A DNA stretch of 53,820 bases from Spongiivirga citrea (lineage in GTDB: Bacteria; Bacteroidota; Bacteroidia; Flavobacteriales; Flavobacteriaceae): contig NZ_JAABOQ010000010.1 of assembly GCF_010671565.1 (NCBI RefSeq), positions 1 through 53,820 on the forward strand. Reading direction: 5' to 3'. Shown here one piece after another: positions 25,016 to 32,766 of this stretch; position 1 is the first letter of the stretch, and every line of letters begins with the position of its first letter. The position numbers were made by a program, and so were the translations under genes. Under the pieces are notes generated by a model. It was given only the letters and a program-made list of their open reading frames with translations. It was not told the DNA's origin and ran no database searches.

Positions 25016-26338
25016 ATGAATAAAACAAACATGGAAAATGTATTGGTTATTGGTGGCGGATTAATGGGAGCCTCAGCTGCATGGAAACTGGCAGAACGAG
25101 GTGCAAAAGTAACGCTAATTGAACAACAAGAGCCTAACTATTCTAAAGGATCAAGTTATGGTTCTGCACGTATCACGAGAAGCTTAGGTGCTAAAAAAGA
25201 CGTATTCTCTTATGTGCACAATCAAACCATAAAAGAAGTTTCTAATTTGATAGATTTTTTAAATGCTGAAGAAAAGACACAAGTACATACTATGGGAGAT
25301 GTGTATACCACATCGCCAGTCACCTATCTTCATCCTAAAGAAGATTACCTTAAGGTAAATAAATACAGATTTAAGAAACAAAAAAACGATTACAGCCGAG
25401 CTTCTCAAAACTCCTCGTTTAGAAAATTCGGAATGACCATTCCTAAAAATACCTTTTTAGTAAGAGAAAAAAGGGAATACTCCGGCAGTTTAAATCCAAC
25501 GGTTTTAATAGACAAACTAAGACAAGGTGTCACAAAAAAAGGCGGTGTTATCAAATACCAGCATCAAGTAGTCGGACTAAAAAAAAATGACGATGTTTTT
25601 GAGGTCGATATTTTAAACTTAAAGACTAAAAATAATCAGAAACTAAAAATTAGTAAAGTAGTAGTTGCAGCTGGAGCATATACTACTGAAATACTAAAAG
25701 ATTTTGCGCCTTACCTCAATAGAATTTTAACCCCTAAAAAAATTGCCTTATCCTTTTTAAGGATTAAAGATGAATGCTACCAAGAATTAAATGAAGCAAG
25801 TAAACAAGCATTACAAAATGGGTTTCCTTTCTTCTCTCAAATAGGGAAAGAATACTTTGCTATAATTTCAGAATCTAAAAATGGTGCTTCTCCAATAATT
25901 AAAGCAGGTGGTCATCAAAAACGAAGAAACATTCATGATCTAGATAAAATTTGGGAGGAAGCGCCTACTAAGCAAGAAAAAAAATGGATTAAAAAGCAGT
26001 TTAAAAACCATTTAAAAATGCTAGAAATTCACCTATCTAATAAAGATATAGAGGAGGTTGAAAGCTATAATTGCGTGTATTCTGAAACTAGAACACAAAT
26101 ACCAATTGTAACCCCTATTTTTAATAAATATAGATCACTTGATCGCGAAATTGTTATCATTGGCGGTATGTCTGGTATAGGTGCTAAAGGGTGTTTAAGT
26201 TATGGATTGTTAGCTACAGATTTATTGTTAGGAAAAGATGAAAAACCTACTAATATGTATCGTAAAATGACAAGAACATTCAGCAATCCATCAGTGAGTT
26301 TATACGCCAAAAGAAAAAAATCGGGAAGGTTATTTTAA
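25016..26338 (+). CDS. FAD-dependent oxidoreductase, sarcosine / N-methyltryptophan oxidase-like
   Basis: 440 residues. The N-terminal Rossmann motif VIGGGLMGASAAWKLAERGA and the acidic end of the second strand (LIEQ) bind the ADP part of FAD. SSYGSARITRS corresponds to the conserved GSSxGxxRIxR element of monomeric sarcosine oxidase and N-methyltryptophan oxidase. Cys353 in SYNCVYSET lies where those enzymes carry the cysteine that bonds covalently to FAD (AVCMYT in sarcosine oxidase). GGMSGIGAKG near the C-terminus is the final FAD contact. Inferred reaction: oxidation of an N-methylated or other secondary amine with release of hydrogen peroxide. The substrate is unknown. It is probably co-transcribed with the ArsR and SDR genes. 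Confidence 0.82.
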   Translation: MNKTNMENVLVIGGGLMGASAAWKLAERGAKVTLIEQQEPNYSKGSSYGSARITRSLGAKKDVFSYVHNQTIKEVSNLIDFLNAEEKTQVHTMGDVYTTSPVTYLHPKEDYLKVNKYRFKKQKNDYSRASQNSSFRKFGMTIPKNTFLVREKREYSGSLNPTVLIDKLRQGVTKKGGVIKYQHQVVGLKKNDDVFEVDILNLKTKNNQKLKISKVVVAAGAYTTEILKDFAPYLNRILTPKKIALSFLRIKDECYQELNEASKQALQNGFPFFSQIGKEYFAIISESKNGASPIIKAGGHQKRRNIHDLDKIWEEAPTKQEKKWIKKQFKNHLKMLEIHLSNKDIEEVESYNCVYSETRTQIPIVTPIFNKYRSLDREIVIIGGMSGIGAKGCLSYGLLATDLLLGKDEKPTNMYRKMTRTFSNPSVSLYAKRKKSGRLF

Positions 26339-26423
26339 ACTTTTCTTATTGAATTGCTGAAATTTTGATAGATGTAGAAATCATGAAATAAAACTTCCAA
26401 AATCGCTTTACTCAACTTAAAAA

Positions 26424-28070
26424 ATGATGAAACACTTATTACTTTCAGTAGCCATTCTACTTTTATGTTTTTCATGTGACTCAGAAAAAATAGAAGCTGA
26501 TACAATATTCGTAAATGGTGTTATTTGGACAGCAAACCCCAATATGAAAGAGGTGGAAGCTATGGCTGTCAAATCGGATACGATAATAGCTGTTGGAAGT
26601 ACTATCGATTTACAAAAATATATAGGGAAATCTACTCACATCGTAGATCTTCAAAACAAATTTGTTACTCCGGGATTTATAGATGCTCATGTTCATTTAT
26701 TAATGGGTGGAAATAGCTTGTTAAGTGTTCAGCTAAGAGATGCTAAAACCAAGGAGGAATTTGCCAAAAGGATCAAAGATTTTGCAAGCGGTATTAAGCC
26801 TAATCAATGGATTGTTGAAGGGAATTGGGACCATACACTTTGGGGAGGTGAACTTCCTACTAAAGAATGGATAGATGTATTCACTCAACAAAATCCAGTA
26901 GCCGTCTATAGAATGGATGGTCATATGATCTTAGCAAATTCAGCTGCACTAAAAATAGCTGGTATTGACAGAAATACTCCAGATGTCGAAAATGGAGAAA
27001 TCGTTAAAAACTCAAATGGTGAACCAACTGGTATTTTGAAAAGCAAGGCTATGTACTTGGTTCTCAATAAAATTCCTGCTTTGTCTGATTCTCAAAAGGA
27101 AAAGGCTATTAAAGTCGCTCAGGAATATCTACATGCTCAAGGAGTTACTAGCATTCAAGATGTTGATAGCTTGGGTGGTTTTGAGGTTTTAAAAAAAATG
27201 CATTCCAACAATGAGCTTAAAATTCGAGTGTATTCTGCCGATCCATTACATAGTTGGAAATCACTTTCCAAAAAGGAAAAAGTAAATAATAAATGGCTTA
27301 AGAATGGATTGCTTAAAGGATTTGTAGATGGTTCACTAGGATCGCATTCTGCTGCTTTTTTAGAGCCGTATTCAGATAAACCAACAGATAGTGGAATTTT
27401 AACCGCCAACATTGACAGTCTTCAAACTTGGATTGAGAAGGCAGATACCAATAATCTACATGTTACAGTACATGCAATAGGAGACAAAGCGAATCACACT
27501 CTTTTGAATACCTATGAAGCAGTAGAACAAACAAATGGTAGTAAAGACCGTAGGTTTAGAATTGAGCATGCGCAGCACTTAAATAGCGATGATATTAGCC
27601 GCTTTTCAGAATTAAATATAATTGCCAGCATGCAGCCTTACCATGCCATCGATGATGGCAGATGGGCCGAAGAGCTTATAGGCCCCGAGCGAATAAAAAC
27701 TACTTACGCTTTTAATTCTTTATTAGATGCCGGCACAACTTTAGTATTTGGTAGTGATTGGCCCGTGGCTCCTGCTTCTCCAATACTTGGGATTCATGCA
27801 GCGATAACTCGACAAACATTAGATAATAAGAATCCAGAAGGTTGGGTTCCCGAACAAAAGATAAATGCCGAGCAAGCTTTGTTGGCATATACCAAAAATG
27901 CGGCATACAGCGCTTTTAATGAAACCATTAAAGGCACATTAGAGGTGGGGAAATTGGCAGATTTTGTGGTGCTTAGTAATGACATAAGGAGTATTGATCC
28001 TATTAACATTAGAAATGTACAAGTACTTTACACTTATATCGGTGGTAAGAAGGTGTATGAAAAAAAATAA
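26424..28070 (+). CDS. Amidohydrolase family 3 lipoprotein (YtcJ-like)
   Basis: 548 residues. The leader LLLSVAILLLCFSC ends in a lipobox (SPII cysteine about residue 14), so the mature protein is probably anchored in the envelope. The metal-dependent hydrolase signatures are in order: TPGFIDAHVHLLMGG (HxH) near residue 90, a conserved His in VTVHAIGDKANH, RIEHAQHL, and the C-terminal aspartate in FGSDWPVAPASP. The family hydrolyses amide or related C-N bonds, and specific substrates are rarely known. It lies 85 bases after the flavin oxidase on the same strand, so it may share its transcript. A strong hairpin terminator follows. Two adjacent ATGs (26424, 26427) are equally possible starts. 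Confidence 0.85.
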   Translation: MMKHLLLSVAILLLCFSCDSEKIEADTIFVNGVIWTANPNMKEVEAMAVKSDTIIAVGSTIDLQKYIGKSTHIVDLQNKFVTPGFIDAHVHLLMGGNSLLSVQLRDAKTKEEFAKRIKDFASGIKPNQWIVEGNWDHTLWGGELPTKEWIDVFTQQNPVAVYRMDGHMILANSAALKIAGIDRNTPDVENGEIVKNSNGEPTGILKSKAMYLVLNKIPALSDSQKEKAIKVAQEYLHAQGVTSIQDVDSLGGFEVLKKMHSNNELKIRVYSADPLHSWKSLSKKEKVNNKWLKNGLLKGFVDGSLGSHSAAFLEPYSDKPTDSGILTANIDSLQTWIEKADTNNLHVTVHAIGDKANHTLLNTYEAVEQTNGSKDRRFRIEHAQHLNSDDISRFSELNIIASMQPYHAIDDGRWAEELIGPERIKTTYAFNSLLDAGTTLVFGSDWPVAPASPILGIHAAITRQTLDNKNPEGWVPEQKINAEQALLAYTKNAAYSAFNETIKGTLEVGKLADFVVLSNDIRSIDPINIRNVQVLYTYIGGKKVYEKK

Positions 28071-28071
28071 G

Positions 28072-28093
28072 AAATCTTGGCTAAGATTTTTTT
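28072..28093 (+). terminator. Rho-independent terminator after the amidohydrolase
   Basis: AAATCTT-GGCT-AAGATTT is a perfect 7-bp stem with a four-base loop, followed by four more T residues, one base after the TAA stop. It separates the amidohydrolase from the next gene. Confidence 0.8.
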
Positions 28094-28304
28094 AATACAA
28101 CGGTATTCAAGTTTTTACAGAAGGAATTCGAAAAGCCAAAACGTTACTAAGCTGTAATAGTTTCAGGTTCTAGGCTTCGTTTTTAATTACTAATAAGTAA
28201 TAAAAAGCTGTTTTACTTCTATTTAGCCATAAAGCGTATCTTTATTTGTGATTTTTAAAGTTGACAACTAACTTTAAACTACCTAACTAAAACGAGTCTT
28301 GTTA

Positions 28305-29300
28305 ATGAGAAGATATATTCTGCAAAGCGTACTACTCATTTTTGGTTGTATACTACTTCAAGCTCAAGACAATACAGCTACATCAGGATTTCGAGCGTAT
28401 TACCCTATTCATCAAAAACCGAGTATTGGTTATTTGTCATCAATGAATAATTTTGAAACCATATTGTTTGATGCAAAACCAGTAGTGTATTACAGTTTTG
28501 CTAACAACATAGGTAAAAGACTTCAGGACAGTACATATACCAATGCACATGCGCTATATACTGTTTTCGAGCCTCAAATACGTATGTATAATGAAGAGTC
28601 GTTACCTGTAAAAACACCATCCTATAGGGTTGCGCTGGGCTATCAATTTCTCAAAAAAACAACAGATACTAATTTTTATGCACTATCCTTTGAAACAGGG
28701 CACTTTTCAAACGGACAGTCCGGCTGTACCTTTGCAAATGGTTTAACTGATGAAACGGATGCTTGCATTGCGGCTCATGCATTAATTACTGATGACTCCG
28801 ACCTTTCGTCTTTATTAAATAGAGAGAATGGTAATTTCTCTACAAATTGGACAAAGCTCACACTCAACTATCGATTCAATGTATTTCGCGATAACAATAA
28901 ACCTAGGGTAGCGCATTCGCTTTTTGCTGGCTGGGAATACTACCATAATAATTTACTCTGGTTTTTTGATATTGGCGGATTTTCTGATTTTGATCTATCC
29001 GTTTTTGGGCGTAGTCGATTGCGTTTGGGCTATGAGTTTATACATACTTTTAGCGGTAGTGTTCGCTATTCTGCAGAGTTTAATATGGAGTACATAACAA
29101 ACCCACATCCGTTTGTAGATCCGGTTAGAGCCGAGCTAAGAGGAATTTTTTATCCAGGAAATTTAGATTTTGGTGTCTATATTAATTTCGTGACGGGGCA
29201 TGATAATTATAATTATCGACTTGTTGATTCCGGCACTCAAGCTGGAATAGGAATAATTTGGGATTGGTTTCCACCTTTAGATAGACCGGGTCTAAGATGA
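28305..29300 (+). CDS. Outer-membrane phospholipase A-like beta-barrel
   Basis: 331 residues with a signal peptide (LQSVLLIFGCILLQAQ). Most of the protein is alternating beta strands with aromatic ends, ending in a short strand after PPLDRPGLR. The motif ETGHFSNGQSG has His133 and Ser135 in the H-x-S-N-G arrangement of OMPLA (PldA), and FSTNWTKLTLNY supplies an asparagine (Asn181) followed by W-x-x-L, like the PldA active-site Asn. PldA cleaves acyl chains of outer-membrane phospholipids as a calcium-dependent dimer. Here the Ser-Asn gap is about 30 residues longer and carries two cysteines (CTFANG, DACIAAH). The start at 28305 is chosen over a TTG two codons upstream. Function is inferred from these motifs. 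Confidence 0.6.
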   Translation: MRRYILQSVLLIFGCILLQAQDNTATSGFRAYYPIHQKPSIGYLSSMNNFETILFDAKPVVYYSFANNIGKRLQDSTYTNAHALYTVFEPQIRMYNEESLPVKTPSYRVALGYQFLKKTTDTNFYALSFETGHFSNGQSGCTFANGLTDETDACIAAHALITDDSDLSSLLNRENGNFSTNWTKLTLNYRFNVFRDNNKPRVAHSLFAGWEYYHNNLLWFFDIGGFSDFDLSVFGRSRLRLGYEFIHTFSGSVRYSAEFNMEYITNPHPFVDPVRAELRGIFYPGNLDFGVYINFVTGHDNYNYRLVDSGTQAGIGIIWDWFPPLDRPGLR

Positions 29301-29331
29301 TTTTTTAAAAGGGAATAATCTCCATATAGAA

Positions 29332-30066
29332 ATGAGAAGAGCTAAAAATCTAATAAAATTAAAAGTAGTTTTCGCACTGTTAGCACTTGCTATAATAGTT
29401 TCCTCATGTGCTGATGATAATGGTAATGAAATCGAGGTAGAAGCATTAACAACCTATGAACTTAGTGTTGTCGATTATTTTAAGGACGTAGCTCTGGGTT
29501 TTGAGTTTGGTAACGCTAGTGAAATTACCAGAAAATGGACCGGCGATATGAATGTATTTGTAAAAGGAGCACAAGATGCCAATCTTTTAGCCGAACTAGA
29601 ACGGATTAAAAATGAACTCAATCAGTTGGCGACTGATAATTTCGAAATGAATATTGTTGACAGTGAGGCGGGGGCAAATTATATTATATTTTTTGGCAAT
29701 TCAGCCGACTACGTAAATCTGTATCCATTGCAGTCCAATCTGGTTGATAGTAATTGGGGATTGTTTAGTATTTTCTGGAATGGAAACCAGCAGTTAAATG
29801 GCGGTCATATGTATATCGATATCGAACGCGCTAACGAACAAGAACAAAAACATCTGTTGCGAGAAGAGTTGACGCAGTCTTTGGGACTCGCAAAAGATTC
29901 TCCAGAATACGATGATAGTATTTTTCAACAAGAGTGGACACGCACTAACGAATACGCACAAATCGATAGAGATATCATAAAGCTATTGTACCATCCAGAA
30001 GTAAGTACAGGTTTAAACGCTATCCAGGTTGATTCCGTTTTAAAAAGCATTCTTTCTAAAAACTAA
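29332..30066 (+). CDS. DUF2927-type lipoprotein
   Basis: 244 residues. The leader VVFALLALAIIVSSC ends in a lipobox cysteine near residue 26, so this is a predicted lipoprotein. The body contains LREELTQSLGLAKDSPEYDD and the late motif DIIKLLYHPEVSTGL, which together resemble the DUF2927 domain, loosely related to zinc-protease folds. The usual HExxH is not seen: the equivalent helix reads LREELTQ, so catalysis is doubtful. It starts 31 bases after the phospholipase-like barrel on the same strand, suggesting co-expression and a shared outer-membrane role. A hairpin terminator follows at 30081. Confidence 0.7.
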   Translation: MRRAKNLIKLKVVFALLALAIIVSSCADDNGNEIEVEALTTYELSVVDYFKDVALGFEFGNASEITRKWTGDMNVFVKGAQDANLLAELERIKNELNQLATDNFEMNIVDSEAGANYIIFFGNSADYVNLYPLQSNLVDSNWGLFSIFWNGNQQLNGGHMYIDIERANEQEQKHLLREELTQSLGLAKDSPEYDDSIFQQEWTRTNEYAQIDRDIIKLLYHPEVSTGLNAIQVDSVLKSILSKN

Positions 30067-30080
30067 AATTGTCGAATTTC

Positions 30081-30101
30081 TCTCTTCGATAAGAGAATTT
30101 T
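30081..30101 (+). terminator. Terminator after the DUF2927 gene
   Basis: TCTCTT-CGAT-AAGAGA forms a 6-bp stem with a four-base loop, followed by ATTTT, 15 bases after the stop codon. The short T tract makes it a modest terminator. Confidence 0.5.
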
Positions 30102-30121
30102 CTAGAATATGAGAACTGGCT

Positions 30122-30141
30122 CCCTTCCCTCGAGGGAAGGG
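30122..30141. repeat. Perfect GC-rich palindrome, REP-like
   Basis: CCCTTCCCTCGAGGGAAGGG is a perfect 20-bp palindrome followed by TTGGGGATGGG. In AT-rich DNA such a block stands out, and it resembles the GGGGAGGAG-type element at 21203. It is one of two repeats in the gene-free stretch 30067-30445. Confidence 0.55.
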
Positions 30142-30205
30142 TTGGGGATGGGTGTACATCTATGAATTAAACCTCAGTAGTAGTAGTATGATTTAGTTTT
30201 AGGCG

Positions 30206-30335
30206 AACACCCCTCTATCCCGATAGTTATTTGGACCTCAAAGATGGACTCTCATCAAGTCCTCGCATTTTCTTGAAAATCTCTCATCAAGGAGAGGTGG
30301 CTTTATCGACGAAAGAAGATAAAGATGGAGGGGTT
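30206..30335. repeat. Composite inverted-repeat element in a gene-free spacer
   Basis: Outer arms AACACCCCTC and GAGGGGTT bound a 130-bp block. Inside are CTATC-CC-GATAG and a CTCTC / GAGAG pair, then CTTTATCGACGAAAGAAG. I recall this arrangement as an intergenic repeat in flavobacterial genomes. With the palindrome at 30122 it fills most of the stretch 30067-30445, which holds no gene that I can see. Confidence 0.45.
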
Positions 30336-30445
30336 AAAAAGCCTTTAATAACTTCTAAGTCTCTAAATCACTCAATCTCAAAATAATTGTAATTTGGCAT
30401 GACAATTGTCCTTAAAAGGTATGAATTACTAGCAACGCCCTAACA

Positions 30446-32383
30446 ATGAGATTATTTAGTATCTGGTTTATATGTACTTTTAGTATAAGCACAGTAAGCT
30501 TTGCCCAAAGTGGGAATATTAATGCTGCCAATAAAAAATATGATCGCTTTGCCTATGCAAATGCCATCAAGATCTACGAGAAGTTATTAGATAAAGGATA
30601 TCAAACTCCAGACCTATATCAAAAATTAGCAAGCTCTTATTATTTCACCAATAATATGGATGCTTCGGTACGCTGGTATGATTCTATTGCCAAACAGGAA
30701 GAGACAATGCAGGCAGATGACTATTTTAGATATAGTCAAGCGTTACGTTCTAAAGAGCGTTATCAAGAAGCGGACTCAGCATTGGTTACTTATTATGCCA
30801 AAAAGGGGGATGATTATCGCGTGCAATTACTTCAACGCAATAGCAACTATCTTGCTAAAATTAAAGAACAGTCTGGGCGGTATACCATTCAATCGTTAGA
30901 TTTTAATTCGGGAAATTCTGATTTTGCCCCTAGTTTTTACAAAGACCGATTGGTATTTGCTAGCGCCCGTGATTCTGGTGTTTTTACACGTATTGTTGAT
31001 AAGCGAACCAATAAACCTTTTTTAGAGTTGTATGAAGTAAAACTTACTAAAAGCGGCAAACATAGCCGACTAAAAAAGCTAAAGGGAATCAATAGTCGTT
31101 TTCACGAGTCCTCTTCAGTTTTTAATAAGAAAGGAAATCGAATCTGGTTTACGCGAAACAACTTTTACGAAGGGGAGTACAAACGCGATAAAAAAGGAAT
31201 AAATCGACTGAAAATTTTTACTGCAGTTGATAGTGAATTTGGTTGGGAACAGGTAAGCGAAATACAATACAATAGCAATCAATATTCGGTTGCGCATCCT
31301 GCTTTTAGTCCTGATGGTAAGACGATGTTTTTTGTGTCAGATAGACCGGGTGGTCACGGGAAGTCCGATTTATGGATGGCAAAAAAAGGTCGAAGTGGAT
31401 TATTTGGAAAGCCAATTAATTTAGGAAAAGACATTAATACCTCTGGACGTGAAACCTTCCCATTTGTTAGTGATAATGGAGACTTATTTTTCGCTTCAGA
31501 TGGGCATGCAGGCCTCGGCGGACTCGATGTGTTTGTCGCTCCTTATGAAAATGAAACATATAGTGCTGTGTACAATGTGGGTGAGCCAGTAAATAGTGTA
31601 AACGATGACTTTTCGTTTATTATTAATGATGAGACCAATATTGGTTATGTAGCCTCCAACAGAGAAGGAGGTAAGGGCGATGACGATATTTACCGTGTGA
31701 ATCGATTAAAACCCTTAGTAAAAACCTGTACACAACAACTTATCGCAACTGTGCAAGATAGTAATGGAAAAACTGGCTTGAACAATGTGCAAGTTGAGGT
31801 CTTGAATGAGAAAGGAGAATCAATAGGTACATTTAATACGGATGCAAACGGAAGTTGGAAGTACAGTAGAAATTGTAAAGAAAATACATTAGTGCGCTTT
31901 ACCAAAGAAGGATATCAGCTATCGGAGCGCTACATTCCCATTAATACATTAGGTAGCGATGAGGTTTTTGTACAGCAATTAGAGCCAGTACAGCAGCTGG
32001 TAGATGTCGGTCAGGATCTAGGTAAGCTTATTAAGCTAAATCCTATTTATTTCGATAATAATAAATCGAATGTTAGAAAAGATGCAGCCTTTGAGCTAGT
32101 TAAAATTGCAGAGGCTTTACTAGCGTATCCTGATTTGCAGGTTGAAGTAGGTGCTCATACCGATAGTAGAGGTAAGGATAAATATAATTTAAAACTATCT
32201 CAAAAAAGAGCAGAATCTATTGTAAAATTTCTAGTTAAAAATGGCGTTGAAAAAAGCAGACTTACTGCAAAAGGCTATGGCGAGACGAAACCAATCAACG
32301 AATGCGTAAATGATGTACCTTGTTCTGAGGCTAAGATCGCATTAAACCGTCGATCGGAATTTATTATTGTTGGGAGGAAGTAA
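30446..32383 (+). CDS. PorE-like OmpA-family protein (TPR, PD40 propeller, CRD, OmpA)
   Basis: 645 residues. Order: a signal peptide ending VSFAQ; TPR-like helices (about 25-140, NKKYDRFAYANAIKIYEKLL); WD40-like PD40 blades (about 155-420, for example HPAFSPDGKTMFFVSDRPGG and FFASDGHAGLGGLDVF); a carboxypeptidase-regulatory-like fold (about 425-505); and an OmpA domain (about 520-645) with IYFDNNKSNVRKDA, GAHTDSRGKDKYN and LNRRSEFIIV. The OmpA part binds peptidoglycan, with a cysteine pair in NECVNDVPCSEA. PorE of the type IX system has this same domain order, and type B adhesin loci often carry such a gene next to a PorP/SprF gene. Here the PorP/SprF gene is 8 kb upstream. Confidence 0.9.
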   Translation: MRLFSIWFICTFSISTVSFAQSGNINAANKKYDRFAYANAIKIYEKLLDKGYQTPDLYQKLASSYYFTNNMDASVRWYDSIAKQEETMQADDYFRYSQALRSKERYQEADSALVTYYAKKGDDYRVQLLQRNSNYLAKIKEQSGRYTIQSLDFNSGNSDFAPSFYKDRLVFASARDSGVFTRIVDKRTNKPFLELYEVKLTKSGKHSRLKKLKGINSRFHESSSVFNKKGNRIWFTRNNFYEGEYKRDKKGINRLKIFTAVDSEFGWEQVSEIQYNSNQYSVAHPAFSPDGKTMFFVSDRPGGHGKSDLWMAKKGRSGLFGKPINLGKDINTSGRETFPFVSDNGDLFFASDGHAGLGGLDVFVAPYENETYSAVYNVGEPVNSVNDDFSFIINDETNIGYVASNREGGKGDDDIYRVNRLKPLVKTCTQQLIATVQDSNGKTGLNNVQVEVLNEKGESIGTFNTDANGSWKYSRNCKENTLVRFTKEGYQLSERYIPINTLGSDEVFVQQLEPVQQLVDVGQDLGKLIKLNPIYFDNNKSNVRKDAAFELVKIAEALLAYPDLQVEVGAHTDSRGKDKYNLKLSQKRAESIVKFLVKNGVEKSRLTAKGYGETKPINECVNDVPCSEAKIALNRRSEFIIVGRK

Positions 32384-32766
32384 TTTAGTTAGGTCTTTAA
32401 ATTAAGTCGTAATCTTTCTCCACTAATCCGTAATTCTCAGTGTAGCTCTGTGAAATAATCCTGCCTAAAAGAAGTCGCAATTGTATTCACAAAAACCTCA
32501 AAAAGTAAGCGACTACAAATCGAAATACTAGCTCTAATTCAAGCAGCTCAAAATCCTGTTGATAACCATAGTGATTTTGGTTTATATCTTGTTGATAACA
32601 TGTAAAGTAACGTTTAAAAGTGTGTTTTCTTCGCTTAACCCCACCTCCATGTGAATAAGATTGTTAAAAACAATCAAACACCCTGCCTTAATCAGCTTAG
32701 CTGTCACAGTACTTTTATTCATACTATTTGCCCCCTAATTAAACAGGTTGTTGACAGCTGTAGAAT
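32384..32766. other. Gene-free spacer between the two PorE-like genes, with inverted repeats
   Basis: No gene with a start codon is seen. The spacer has a hairpin GATTGTT-AAA-AACAATC (32659-32675) and paired arms AGCTGTCA (32699-32706) and TGACAGCT (32752-32759), the latter ending eight bases before the next ATG. Either could regulate the downstream gene. About 45 sense codons ending at a TAA near 32604 have no start and are probably chance or a remnant. Confidence 0.4.

Noticed and set aside
32470-32606. About 45 sense codons ending in TAA between the PorE-like genes
   Set aside because: No start codon, no recognisable family, and a stop just upstream. Too little to call a gene or pseudogene.
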